Shown piece by piece: positions 1 to 9,736 of a stretch of 64,000 nt of DNA. Positions within the stretch are counted from its first letter, which is position 1; every line of letters starts with the position of its first letter. Below the pieces are notes generated by a model. It worked only from the letters and a program-made list of their open reading frames with translations. It was not told where the DNA came from and ran no database searches. Location: contig CAUYUJ010019370.1 in NCBI GenBank assembly GCA_963575745.1, forward strand, positions 573,703-637,702, given 5' to 3'. The stretch comes from Prorocentrum cordatum. Lineage: Eukaryota; Sar; Dinophyceae; Prorocentrales; Prorocentraceae. The translations under genes were made by a program, and so were the position numbers.

Positions 1-2
1 AG

Positions 3-3000
3 CCAGCCAGATTTCACGCAAAAGCAGCCATATGTTCCCCTTCGAGCTTCATTCTGGACAACTTCGCCAAGAGTGATTTCAGCCAGTTGTATGCAGATGT
101 ATGTGAGTTTATAGCGAAGGACGGCCAGTCTTTCGATGATTGCTACACCACCTCGACGCGCCTCGCAGACGCGCTGAAGATGGCTTCTCCCGCTGCCAAG
201 AGCGATGCTGACCGTGCGTGGAAGGAGTGGCTTCTGAAGGACATCGACCAAGGGGCTCGCACGGCCCACGCTTGGCCGAAGCCTGTCGAAGCCTGGGCTC
301 CGTCCTCGACACTTTCAGCATCGGGCCAGGTGCTATCAGACCCTTTGTCGTTACTCAAGGCTGAAGGGCTCAGGTTCAAAGGTCTGTGGCTGGCTACTGA
401 AGGAGCTGAATCCATCGACTACAACCGGTGCCAGGATTTCCAGCCTATGCCTGCCTTGCCAAGAGCTTCTGTTGACACGATTCGTTTGGCAAGCCGCTCA
501 TACAATAGTCGATCTGCAGTCAGTGTCGATGGTTTTCACATGAGGCACTTTCGGCTTCTTTGCAACGAATCGCTCGAAGTCCTGTCCTACATCTTCGGTG
601 TCATTGAGATGATGTCGACTCTTCCCATCCAGATTCGTTTAGTGATGCTGGCTATGCTTCCAAAGCCGATGGGCGGCCTGCGCCCGATCGGGATCTTCAC
701 GTCCACTTACCGCTTGTGGGGGAAGATCAGGAGGGAGGTTGCAGTGGAATGGGAGGAGACTCACTCGGCAAGTTGTTTCTCAGGTAGTGGGTTTAAGAGC
801 GCCACGGATGTTGTCTGGCGCCAAGCTGCTCGTGCAGAAGGGTCCACACGAACAGGGGGATATGCTGCGACAGTCTTATGGGACATGTATAAGTTTTATG
901 AGTTGATGGACCTTGGGGATCTTGAGGCTCGGTGTCTTAAATTGGGTTTCCCGCGCACAGTCATCAAGGTTTCGCTGGCTGCTTACAAATCGGCTCGATT
1001 CATTAACATCACTGGGTTCCTGGCTGGGCCCTTCCTGGCATTCAGGGGTGTTATTGCTGGCTGCAGTCTAGCTACAACTTATGTGCGTATCTTTTACATG
1101 GATACGTTTTTGCAGGTCTCTGTGGGGCCCACCACTAGCATCGACCTCTTCATAGATGACATAGGGATTTCTAGTACTGGCACTTTCAAGCAGGTCTTGG
1201 CTGATCTGAAGTCGGCCACGGCAGCTGTTTATGCGGCGGTCACGGAGGATTTGAAGTCTGTTATCTCCCCCGGCAAGGCCAACCTTGCTGCCAGTGACGC
1301 CACTCTCGGCAAGTTGTTGGCCGAGTGGCTTGGGGCCTTGTCGGGGCCCAGCTTGAACCACTCTACTGCTGTCAACTTGGGGATTGATGACACGGCTGGG
1401 AAAGGTAGCAGGGTGCGAGGGAGAGCGGTTAAGCGGAAGCAGAGAGAGAGAGGTTTTCGGAGGAAGGTGGAGCGCATCAAAAGACAGAGGCATATCCTTG
1501 GCCGATCTGCGAGAAAGATTTTCTGTAGTGGGCCTCTGCCAGGGATGTGCTACGGAGCTGAAGTTCACGGTCTAAGTAACACAGAGTTGGGTCGTATCAG
1601 GCAGCAGGCTGGCAAGTGTCTTCGGCCGTCTTGTGGCGGACGATCTTTGTCTGCTGCACTTGTGTTTGAGGATGAGCCTTGCTGGTATGGGATGGTTGCA
1701 CCGATCGTGAGGTGGAGCAAGGAGGTTTGGGCAGCGCAGACAAGGGCCTTTCCTTTCTGTTTTAGCATGCCTGAGCTGCGCCGTCTTTGGTCTGCTGTCT
1801 TCGAGTCCGCCACCCTTCCCATCACATGGAGACACGTTCGCGGACCCATCAGTGCGTTGTACATGTCTGTAAAGAGGATAGGGTGTCGAATGCGGGACTT
1901 CGCCACGCTGATGGATCATCGTGGCACTGCTGTTTCGCTTACTTACGTCAGTCCTACTTTACTCAAGGATATTTTGCGAAGGGCGGTCGTTCGGGGCCTT
2001 GAGAGGTCCATTGCTATCAAGCTGGAGGTGCCCTGGGACCGCGTGTGCTTTGATATTGTCAAATCTGAAGCCCGCAAAAAACGCTACACGCCCATGGAAA
2101 AAGGAGCTATTCGTAGTCTGGCATGTGGGGGCTGCTGGACAGCGTCACGGGCTCATGCCCTTGGATACCAGTTAGACGACGAACAGCTGCTCTGCCCTCT
2201 CTGTCAGCAGGCCGTTGACACCCCGCATCATAGGCTTTGGACTTGCGAGGCCGTGAGGGACGAGAGGGAGGAGTTGGTGAAAGAGGATATCATCAAGATG
2301 GCGCGTGGGGAGCTCACGAAGGATGAGGAAATTTTATACACGCGCGGCATCTTCGAGCATCCAGAAGGGTATTGGCCTCAGCCTAGGGAGTTCGGCGGTG
2401 TGGAAATCAAATCGTACCGGGACGATCGCGATTTCGATGACGGAGTGATCGGGGGCCGAATTTTCGTAGATGGGAGTTTGGTCGGGCATCCGATGCCAGA
2501 ACTTTCGAGGGCTGGATGGGGAGTGGTCCAGGTCTCGGCTGATGGCCGACCCGAGTGCACGTTGCATGGGCCTGCGTGGGCGCCGATTGCTCAGTCAGCC
2601 CCTGCGGCCGAGTTTACAGCTCTAGCACAGGCCCCCCTGCAGCTGGGGACTCCGAGTGACTGTTATACTGACTGCCAGGCGGTAGTCTCGCATTTTAACT
2701 TGCCCGCGGCGGCACGGCTGTCGCACAAGCGCAAGTACGCTGGCCATTTCTTGTACATCAACCAGTGCTGCCACATCTCTGCCTTAACCAAGGTTAGGGC
2801 TCACTTAGACCCCGACGAGCCAGAGCTTGACGAGAGTGAGCGTTTTCGCCGTCGGGGAAATGGCCGCGCTGACGCCGTCGCAAAGATGGGCGCGCAGGCG
2901 CATCCTCGACCCACTGAGGCCGAGGAAAATCGTGTTCAGAGCTGCATTGCTGTTGCCCGCGCGGCGTGCCGCTTGGCCGCTAAGCTTCTGCCGCAGTGGC

Positions 3001-3608
3001 CAAAGCTGAAGTTGGACGGAGTCGAGCTGCGCGCCGAGCATCCTGAGAGACCCCTGGGGCTGCCTGTCCAGGGACACGTGTGGCAGCATTGTAGTGGCAT
3101 GTGGCGTTGCACGGTCTGTCGCAAAGGGTCCAGGTCCGAGGCAAAACCTGGCCCTGGCAAGTGTGTAGGCTCGGCGCAACCAGATTTGGATGCGGCCGAG
3201 AGCAATGCGCATGTGCCTGCTCTTTTTCATGTTTCCGATGGCTCTGACTGTTTCCTTTGTGTGAAGTGTGGAGCCTTCCTGCACCACGGAGTGCTTGCCA
3301 AAAGCAATTTGGCGAACCGTTGCCCAGGTCAGTTCAGCAGGCACGGTCGCACGAATTTCAACAAGATCATGGCGGGTAAATACCCGCGTGCATGCATGCG
3401 AGGCCTCACGATTGTAGATTCGCCATGTCTGCCTCCGTTCGCCCCTGGCTTGGACCCTCAGGTGAACAAGGAGGCCTGCAACGTGCCGCCGCCCGATTCG
3501 CCAGAAAGTGCCTTTCGTTGCGGTGTCGTTTCCGCGCCCAGCCTCCAAGAGGCGACCGCCTCTGCAGCTCCGCAGGAACCCTGTTTGGCTTCCTCGGGCT
3601 CGGACTAA
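3..3608 (+). CDS. Reverse transcriptase - RNase H polyprotein of a non-LTR element (5' partial)
   Basis: This protein would copy element RNA into DNA at a genomic nick and degrade the RNA template. The frame is open from base 3, so the N-terminus lies outside the window; residue numbers below count from the TTG codon at 87. RT signatures are LPKPMGGLRPIG (191-202), the motif A aspartate D266 in LWDMYKFYELMD, the motif B-like RGVIAGCSLATT (320-331) and FIDD (355-358), a variant of the usual YADD box. A CCHC knuckle follows (C703, C706, H715, C720). RNase H comes next with all four acidic residues: D795 in FVDGS, E842, D862 in YTDCQ and D929 in GNGRADA. The tail has two CxxC pairs (C1008/C1011 and C1058/C1061, the second in CVKCGAF with a later C1079), recalling the Cys-rich ends of other dinoflagellate RT proteins. 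The stop is TAA at 3606-3608. The RT-knuckle-RNase H order is typical of protist and plant LINEs. No frameshift is visible. Confidence 0.9.
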   Translation, partial: PARFHAKAAICSPSSFILDNFAKSDFSQLYADVCEFIAKDGQSFDDCYTTSTRLADALKMASPAAKSDADRAWKEWLLKDIDQGARTAHAWPKPVEAWAPSSTLSASGQVLSDPLSLLKAEGLRFKGLWLATEGAESIDYNRCQDFQPMPALPRASVDTIRLASRSYNSRSAVSVDGFHMRHFRLLCNESLEVLSYIFGVIEMMSTLPIQIRLVMLAMLPKPMGGLRPIGIFTSTYRLWGKIRREVAVEWEETHSASCFSGSGFKSATDVVWRQAARAEGSTRTGGYAATVLWDMYKFYELMDLGDLEARCLKLGFPRTVIKVSLAAYKSARFINITGFLAGPFLAFRGVIAGCSLATTYVRIFYMDTFLQVSVGPTTSIDLFIDDIGISSTGTFKQVLADLKSATAAVYAAVTEDLKSVISPGKANLAASDATLGKLLAEWLGALSGPSLNHSTAVNLGIDDTAGKGSRVRGRAVKRKQRERGFRRKVERIKRQRHILGRSARKIFCSGPLPGMCYGAEVHGLSNTELGRIRQQAGKCLRPSCGGRSLSAALVFEDEPCWYGMVAPIVRWSKEVWAAQTRAFPFCFSMPELRRLWSAVFESATLPITWRHVRGPISALYMSVKRIGCRMRDFATLMDHRGTAVSLTYVSPTLLKDILRRAVVRGLERSIAIKLEVPWDRVCFDIVKSEARKKRYTPMEKGAIRSLACGGCWTASRAHALGYQLDDEQLLCPLCQQAVDTPHHRLWTCEAVRDEREELVKEDIIKMARGELTKDEEILYTRGIFEHPEGYWPQPREFGGVEIKSYRDDRDFDDGVIGGRIFVDGSLVGHPMPELSRAGWGVVQVSADGRPECTLHGPAWAPIAQSAPAAEFTALAQAPLQLGTPSDCYTDCQAVVSHFNLPAAARLSHKRKYAGHFLYINQCCHISALTKVRAHLDPDEPELDESERFRRRGNGRADAVAKMGAQAHPRPTEAEENRVQSCIAVARAACRLAAKLLPQWPKLKLDGVELRAEHPERPLGLPVQGHVWQHCSGMWRCTVCRKGSRSEAKPGPGKCVGSAQPDLDAAESNAHVPALFHVSDGSDCFLCVKCGAFLHHGVLAKSNLANRCPGQFSRHGRTNFNKIMAGKYPRACMRGLTIVDSPCLPPFAPGLDPQVNKEACNVPPPDSPESAFRCGVVSAPSLQEATASAAPQEPCLASSGSD

Positions 3609-3772
3609 TTAATGGGGGGGGGGGGGCGTTAGCCGACGGGGATCCTCTCGTCTGTTGGAAATCGCCCCTTGGCTTTCGGCCACCCCCCTGTTTGGTTTCT
3701 CTCTTTCAGAAAGCCTTCCAGGCGCCAGGACATCGCTGGTGAATCTGTGGAGGTTTTACGCCAAGGGGCGTC

Positions 3773-3799
3773 CCTTGCCTGGCTCGCCACCAGGCAAGG
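3773..3799 (+). other. Perfect 10-bp stem-loop in the LINE 3' tail
   Basis: CCTTGCCTGG (3773-3782) and CCAGGCAAGG (3790-3799) are exact reverse complements separated by 7 nt. The hairpin ends 25 nt before the oligo-A stretch at 3825. Many stringent LINEs carry a 3' stem-loop that their own RT recognises, so a template-recognition role is a reasonable inference. Confidence 0.6.
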
Positions 3800-3835
3800 T
3801 GTATGTGGCTGCTTTGTCGATGTCAAAAAAAATAT

Positions 3836-3943
3836 TCCTCCTCCTCGTCCTCCTCCTCGCCCTCCTCCTCGTCCTCCTCCTCGCCCTCCTCCTCCTCCTC
3901 CTCCTCCTCCTCCTCCTCCTCCTCCTCCTCCTCCTCCTCCTCC
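3836..3943. repeat. CTC/CCT trinucleotide microsatellite
   Basis: About 108 bp of nearly pure CTC with a few CGT/CGC variants, directly after the A-rich end of the retrotransposon. It may have grown from the element's tail or be the pre-existing target. Confidence 0.9.
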
Positions 3944-3944
3944 C

Positions 3945-4700
3945 ACCCTATGGGACCACGAAACGTGTGAGGGGTGTGCCAAAGTGGGTCTGCGGCGCCA
4001 TGTGGGGTGCGCCACTTGGACCTGAGATGGAGCTCCCTGTGGGGCCACGAAACGTGTGAAGGGGTGCCGTGCGAACTGCGCCGCTGGGACCTTAGGTGCA
4101 GCTCCCTGAGGGGCCACGAAACGTGTGAGGGGTGTGCCAAAAAGGGGCGGTGGCGCCATGCGAGCTGCGCCACTGGGACCTCCGGTGGGGCTCCCTGAGG
4201 GGCCACGAAATCTGTGAGGGGTGTGCCAAAATGGGGCGGTGGCGCCATGCGAGCTGCGCCACTTGGACCGTAAATGGAGCTCCATATGGGGCCACGAAAC
4301 GTGTGAGGGGTGTGCCAAAATGGGGCGGCGGCGCCATGCGAACTGCGCCACGTGGACTTTATGTGGAGCTCCCTATGGGGCCACGAAACGTGTGAGGGGC
4401 GTGCCAAAAGGAGCTCCCTGAGGGGCCACGAAATCTGTGATGGGTGTGCCAAAATGGGGCGGTGGCGCCATGCGAGCTGCGCCACTTGGACCTCAGGTGG
4501 AGCTCCCTGAGGGGCCACGAAACGTGTGAGGGGTGTGCCAAACTGGGGCGGTGGCGCCATGCGAGCTGCGCCACTTGGACCGTAAATGGAGCTCCCTATG
4601 GGGCCACGAACGTGTGAGGGGTGTGCCAAAATGGGCGTGCGGGACGCATGCGGGCACACCCACTGGGACCTTCGGTGGAGCCCCGTATGGGGCCACGAAA
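3945..4700. repeat. 89-bp tandem repeat, about 9 units
   Basis: Units start at GGGCCACGAAACGTGTGAGG near 3952, 4042, 4111, 4200, 4289, 4378, 4424, 4512, 4601 and 4690. Most spacings are 88-90 bp, with one 69-bp and one 46-bp shortened unit. 89 is not a multiple of three, so frames rotate and several overlapping open frames appear; none is treated as a gene. A related unit (GTCAGGGGTGTGCC) appears alone near 51115. Confidence 0.9.
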
Positions 4701-4702
4701 CG

Positions 4703-4925
4703 TGCGATGATGGCGACGAGGACAACGATGATGGTGATGAGGACGATGATGGTGATGATGACGATGATGGTTATGATGGCGGCCATGATGTTGATGCGGA
4801 TGACGATGATGATGATAATGATGATGAGAATGATGATGATGACGATGATGATGATGATGATGACGATGAGGATGATAGGAGGGGAAAGGAGGCGGAGGAG
4901 GAGAGGAGGAGGAAGGAGACGCGGG
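4703..4925. repeat. GAT microsatellite running into a GAG-rich tract
   Basis: GATGATGAC-type repeats (4703-4880), then purine-rich AGGAGG sequence to about 4925. It separates the 89-bp array from the dispersed segment that ends in the 41-nt hairpin. Confidence 0.85.
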
Positions 4926-5114
4926 GCACCGTCTCTTCAAAACGAGGACCCAACACCACAGGATGGTTGGGAATGAATTTCAGAATTCCTTGTTTTTTCC
5001 GAACTCACCCCATGCTTGTTTTTGCACGAAGACCACGAGAGGCATCCCAACAGACCATGGCCTGCATCCAGAAAGCTTCCAACCCACAGCCCAGGCACGG
5101 CAACTGGAAAAAAG

Positions 5115-5431
5115 GGGAGTCCAACAATTCCTGTTTTTTCAAGTTCGCCCCCCCCCCTGTTTATTCTTGCACGAGAGACCACAAGCAGGGCCCCCCTCAA
5201 CTTCCAGAAAAGAACCCAGGAAGTCTTTGAGGGCCCCAAATCGTTGAATACCGAACAGGAATTAATGAGTTCTGCGTTTCCGCAGTTCCACTGCTATACG
5301 ATTCCGAAGCTTGCGCAGGGCCTCCAAGAGAGCCCCTGGATGCAAAAAGCTACCAACATCATACTCCATGAGTTAGCGCATCACACCTAGCTAGAACCTG
5401 AGCGCGCGCGAAGCGCGCGCGATGGTTCTAG
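5115..5431 (+). repeat. Dispersed segment ending in the 41-nt hairpin (copy 1)
   Basis: This segment is repeated in inverted orientation at 46617-46940. Shared blocks include TTTGAGGGCCCCAAAT, TTCTGCGTTTCCGC and GCTTGCGCAGGGCCTC in the same order. Both copies end at the hairpin, so the hairpin looks like one terminus of a mobile or transduced segment. Confidence 0.7.
5391..5431. repeat. 41-nt hairpin element, copy 1
   Basis: CTAGAACC, an unpaired TGA, GCGCGCGC, a GAA loop, GCGCGCGC, an unpaired GAT, then GGTTCTAG. The two 8-bp stems are perfect. It is followed by TG/TA-rich simple sequence to about 5470. Other copies lie at 46558-46598, 46617-46657 (inverted) and 51197-51237. Confidence 0.85.
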
Positions 5432-5479
5432 CGTGCGTTTGTGTATACATGCATGTGTGTTATATATATAGTTTGCCCC

Positions 5480-5770
5480 TCTCTTGGGGCTCGAGTCTGA
5501 AGGTGGTTTTATTTACAGTCTTACAAATTGCCTTTCCCTGTGGGCTCGATTCCTTAGTGTTATAGGTTTCGTCTTGTCGATTACCCTCTTCCTGGGGTTC
5601 GGATCTTGCGTGTGGTACGTTTATTTCTCGAGGTGGTCATTCTCCTGGTGCTCGAATCCTTATGATATATTACGCAGGTTGTATTCATAAAAGGTGCCTC
5701 TCTTGGGACTATTGCCTTGAGATGTTGCACGTCTGCTCCTGCAAGTGGTCCCCCTTATGTGGCTCGAATG
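5480..5770. repeat. Degenerate 60-70 bp repeats with a GGGCTCGA core
   Basis: Five diverged units carry a core like CTCTTGGGGCTCGAGTC (5480s), GTGGGCTCGATTCC (5540s), GGGGTTCGGATC (5590s), GGTGCTCGAATCC (5650s) and GTGGCTCGAATG (5760). A single unit recurs near 7957, and the palindrome at 8012-8041 uses the same core. The core resembles a tRNA T-arm but no tRNA folds around it. Confidence 0.5.
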
Positions 5771-5794
5771 TTGCGTGTTGAACATATACATACA

Positions 5795-5905
5795 GGTATG
5801 TAAACGTATGTATGTATGCATGCCCGCATGTATGTATGTATGCATGCATGTATGTATGTCTGTATGTATGTGTATATATATATATATATCTATATATGTA
5901 CATAT
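5795..5905. repeat. TATG/CATG and TA microsatellite
   Basis: Tetranucleotide GTATGTAT/GCATGCAT runs followed by (TA)n at 5870-5890. Confidence 0.85.
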
Positions 5906-6184
5906 GCGTGTGCAGTGCCATTTTTTTGGGGGGGGGGCTCTATGTTTTTCCTACGTTTTATGTACAGTGTTGATCATGGACACTGGCATGCTCTCCTGCC
6001 TCTCCCCCGCCGCCGTTTTGGCTCCTACACGGGCCTCTGGCCGCGTCGGGAGAGGGCCCCTTTGGTTTTTCGCGTGCTTGCGAGGGAAAACACGGTCTAC
6101 TTCAACAGTGGTAGCGGAGCTTCAGTGAAGCTGATTCGATCCACGGTTCTACGGACTGCTGCGCCTGGAAGTCAGGGCAACGAA

Positions 6185-6409
6185 CCCACAGCGGTGATGC
6201 ACAGAGCGTCTGTGGCGCTTCACAGAGCGGAGCGCCAGTGAGCGGCCACACCCTGCAAACCCACAGCGGTGCTGAGCAGTGCGTCGGTGGCGCGTCACAC
6301 TGCGGAGCGCCAGTGAGCGGCCGCACCTTACAAACCCACAGCGGTGCTGTGCAGAGCGTCGGTGGCGCTTCACAGTGCGGAGCGCCAGTGGGCGGCCGCA
6401 CCTTGCGCG
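6185..6409. repeat. 75-bp tandem repeat, three units
   Basis: Units begin at CCCACAGCGGTG at 6185, 6260 and 6335. The period is exactly 75 (25 codons), so any open frame persists through all copies. It ends just before the ATG at 6431. Confidence 0.9.
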
Positions 6410-6430
6410 ACACCAGGATTTACAGCCGCG

Positions 6431-7849
6431 ATGTCAAGTCTGTACGCAGGTACGGGTTTCCCCGCAGAGCGTGACCTAGAGGCCTGGGCGGATGTAGCCA
6501 GGGCGGTGGCGCGGCGCGCCGACGAACGGAGTTCCCGCAACGTCGCCATCCAGTACGATCGCGATGCAGCACGGGCACAGGATAACAGCCCCCAGCCGTT
6601 CGGGGGTGCGGTCACGCGAAATGTCCGCGACGCCGCCACGCATCGGGAAAACGACGTGGAGCAGACAGAGACGCGGTCGAGCGAAGCCTCCGCGACGTCG
6701 GAACCCAGTGGAAGACCGAGGCGGAGGAGACCAAGGATGCGCCAGCGGAGCTGGCCGCCCAGCTGACTGGCGGGCCCTCGATCACGAATGGCCGCCCCGC
6801 GACCCACGGAGCGGGCGGTGGCTGGAGCCGCCACGCCTGGCCAGAGTCTGCCACGGGCGGCGCGCTGGAAGAATGGCAAGGGAGGTCGTCGGACGCGGGA
6901 CAGGGAGGCGGCGCTTCCAAAGCGTGCGGATGGTCCAGCCAAGCCTGGGGAGGACAGGGAGGCGCCCCGCTGGACTCGCGCGGTTGGCGCCAGCACCAGA
7001 GGGGACCGCGGCGCCCAGTGGGATGGGCCCAGCGTTTCGCGGCCCAGTCGTCAGACAAAGGACGGATGGAACCCGCAGGGCTGGCAGTGGAGCCCCCGCC
7101 AGGAACGGCAGGAGTGGCGGCGCAAGTGTCTTGCGCCGTGGACCGAAACCACGCTCCGACCCGGAGGGCAGCGTGGGCCGCCGACCCGCTCGGGCACAGC
7201 GCGGGGTGCAGCCAGCCTGCCGAGCATTTGGAAAATGTTGAAGGCGGAGCTGGTGGAGCTAGTTGCGGAAGAGCGCCGATGGCGACGAGAGGGCGCGAGG
7301 AGAACCACGCGGGAGCAGCTGCGGCATGCTCTTCGTGGAGCGCGTGCCCCGGGGGGCCTCGAGGGCGCCGAGTGGAATCGGCGGCCCCCGGAATGGCGGT
7401 GGCGATCACAATCCTGACTGTCGGCGGTGTCATCGAGCTCTGCCGAGGACGGCGAGCCGAGGGGCGCTGGGAGCGACGAGCGGGGGCGCGACGTGAGCAG
7501 CGACGGAGCGGATTCGGGGCGCCCCGAGGCCGGGGGGCCGACGATGGCGTCAAGTCGAGACGCGACGCGTGCATCGACGGAGCTTATCCTTGGGGCTCTG
7601 TGGCAGATGTTGAAGACGTCTGCGCAGAGTCCTCTCTCCCTGAGCGGCGGGCATAGAGAAGGCGGGCCCCGAGAGCGCACGCCCAACTGGCGGCTGGCGG
7701 CCCCAGTCGCGCGAGCAATAGCTTCGCGGATCCATGTGGGCGGCCGGTGTTTTGGTTTTGCGAGCAGACGCCTCGCGAACCCATGCGTTTCACAGTCCTT
7801 GTATTTGTGCGCGTGTAGGAGGCGCCACGCAGCGCCCAGGTCACAGTGA
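6431..7849 (+). pseudogene. Degenerate coding region, possibly gag-like, with two in-frame stops
   Basis: The frame starting at ATG 6431 (MSSLYAGTGFPAERDLEAWA) reads like a real protein, then meets TGA at 6764-6766. It resumes with basic, Trp-rich sequence including a helical stretch (SIWKMLKAELVELVAEERRW), meets TGA at 7415-7417, and continues with SSSSAEDGEPRGAGSDERG and ASTELILGALWQMLKTSAQ to 7849. The +1 frame is also open without interruption from 6586 to 7656 and reads ERSLRDVGTQWKTEAEETKD around 6680-6740, so frameshifts or introns are likely as well. Arg/Trp/Gly richness and lack of a catalytic motif would suit a retroelement structural (gag) protein, but no zinc knuckle is visible. 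Family not recognised. Confidence 0.35.
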
Positions 7850-8011
7850 TCTGGGCGTGGGCGGGCGGGGTTCGAGGCCGAGAAAAGGTGAGAGTCAGCG
7901 TTGGCATGCTGAAAAATTACTTCTACTTCAAATTATAGTAGCACGGATTGCTCGTCTCCTGGGGCTCGAGTCCTACAGTTTTTAACTTTATTCCTATTCT
8001 ATAGTTTTTCT

Positions 8012-8041
8012 TGTGTTCGAGCCTCTTGAGGCTCGAACACA
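8012..8041. repeat. Perfect 13-bp inverted repeat with 4-nt loop
   Basis: TGTGTTCGAGCCT, a CTTG loop, then AGGCTCGAACACA. It contains the same GGCTCGA core as the degenerate repeats at 5480-5770. It could be a transcript hairpin or a small fold-back remnant. Confidence 0.7.
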
Positions 8042-8194
8042 GCGCCTTGCGTATATTCGTATCGTTTGCTCCTTTCGTTGGGCTCTCTAAGTGTGTGAGC
8101 TCGAACTTCTCGCGGGCTCATCTCGCCATTGAGCCACAAACTTGTTTTTGCCCCGCCAGCGGCTCTGGCCCAAGGTCCTCGTTTAGTTTGCGGG

Positions 8195-8662
8195 TCATAG
8201 GCCCTTTTCCAGAAGGTCGTCGAGCAGCAAGCGTCGGAATCGCACGCGTAAAAATACATGTGCGGATGGGGGGTTCCCAACATGAGCGAACGAACCTCTA
8301 CCCCTACACCTGGTCCCATACATATGCGCGCGACCCTGATTAAAGAAAACGGTCCAGGTCCGCGCGTTCCTTCTCATCAGGTAGTGTCTTGGCCCGGCCG
8401 CATTTGGGTGTTTTGCTGCGATAACTTGCCCAGCCGATATAGGCAACGGCATTGCGTTCATGTCGTGGTCATTGGGCCTTGAGGGCGCCCTCGGTAACCC
8501 GTCTCTTTTGCGGCAGTCGACCAACATGTCCAGAAACACATCCGGAGGGGGCGGATGGCAGGCGCTCGCAGCAGCCAAGCCATCGGATCCCCGATCAACA
8601 TTCACTGTGACGTCGGGCCATCCATACGCCGGCACGGTGGCTTCCGTATCGGTGGTCACCAA
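8195..8662 (-). CDS. Hypothetical protein fragment, 155 aa
   Basis: The frame has balanced composition unlike the surrounding repeat ORFs, for example VPAYGWPDVTVNVDRGSDG, DVFLDMLVDCRKRDGLP and ISAGQVIAAKHPNAAGPRHY. It is closed on the 5' side by a TGA a few codons upstream, so it would be a single exon or a decayed piece. No domain recognised. The final third (about 8195-8330) overlaps a repeat-like stretch and may not be coding. Confidence 0.3.
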   Translation of the reverse strand: MVTTDTEATVPAYGWPDVTVNVDRGSDGLAAASACHPPPPDVFLDMLVDCRKRDGLPRAPSRPNDHDMNAMPLPISAGQVIAAKHPNAAGPRHYLMRRNARTWTVFFNQGRAHMYGTRCRGRGSFAHVGNPPSAHVFLRVRFRRLLLDDLLEKGL

Positions 8663-9360
8663 GAAAATTGGTTTGGCCTGGCCTGGTCGTCACCATCAGG
8701 GCGTTGTCCAAGCAAGACAACCACCGAAAAGCGCTTTGGTTCGGTGCGGTTTTTTGGCAGGGCGGGGCTCCTCGTCCCTGGGCGGTCCTGGCTTCAAGAA
8801 AGCATTCGCCCCTGATCTCCAAGTCTGCGACACCTCTGCTTTCTTGGCAGAATCGGCGTCCATCACCTGCACGCCGATGTCGCTGTCATAGGCGCACTGC
8901 TCCTCACTGCGGGTTCCATATACCAGGTCGTGGTGAAAAGAGTGCGGTAAAGGCTAGTTATTGGGAGCATTTTCGTGAGCCATATTGGAAATCCAGCAGT
9001 TTTGGGAGCCATCTGTTGCCGTCCTTTGGACCTTGGGGCCCTCTGTGGGTCGTTTCGCCCCATCAGGAGGCCTTTGCAGACTGTTTGAAACTAGTTAAAG
9101 ATGCGCCCGTGCTGACCTGGGGGAAGAGGCCCCGGTATAATCCCGAGAGCATCTTACACGGCCCCCCTGGGAGTTCCGAGGGGGCCCCGCGCAGATCCCA
9201 AGACGGCCTTCACGGGTATCGCCACGCTTGGCGGAGTTGAACCACGGCTCTTCTTCGATCCCTGTTAGGACTCTTGTGGGCTGATTGGGCCCTTTTCAGT
9301 TTGCGGGGACCTGGAAATCCCAGGGATGCATTCACTATGGGACGGAGAGGGTACTTGCGT

Positions 9361-9383
9361 GATCATGATGAAAATGATGATGC

Positions 9384-9415
<32 letters not shown>

Positions 9416-9438
9416 CTGATGATGCAGATGATGACGAA

Positions 9439-9488
<50 letters not shown>

Positions 9489-9694
9489 GGATGATGATGA
9501 TGATGATAACAATGATGATGATGATGATGGCGATGCTGATGATGATGATTGTGATGGTGATGATGATGATGATGATGCTGATGATGATGATGTTCTTGAT
9601 GATGATGATGATGGTGATGCTGATGATGGCGATGACGATGATAACGATGATGATGTTGATGCTGGTGATGCTGAAGCTGATGATGACGATGGTA

Positions 9695-9736
<42 letters not shown>

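Larger units (their letters stand above)
1..3835 (+). mobile_element. LINE-like non-LTR retrotransposon, 5'-truncated by the window edge
   Basis: The element consists of a reverse transcriptase/RNase H ORF, a short 3' untranslated tail (3609-3824), an oligo-A stretch (A8, 3825-3832) and then a CTC microsatellite. No terminal repeats flank it, and the A-rich 3' end fits target-primed insertion, so a non-LTR element is favoured over an LTR element. An endonuclease domain is not visible; it would lie upstream of base 1 if present. The ORF reads without a stop and keeps the catalytic residues, so this copy looks young or recently active. Confidence 0.8.
7850..9350. other. Mostly unassigned sequence with one palindrome and one weak minus-strand ORF
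   Basis: Apart from the hairpin at 8012-8041 and the ORF at 8195-8662, I see only scattered single units of repeats seen elsewhere: a GGGGCTCGAGTCC core near 7957, a CACGTG-family-like unit near 8240-8320, and weak 11-nt-motif similarity at 9000-9060. Confidence 0.4.

Noticed and set aside
5480-8041. tRNA genes suggested by GGTTCGAATCC-like cores
   Set aside because: No acceptor, D-arm or anticodon stem can be drawn around any of the cores; they belong to a degenerate repeat.
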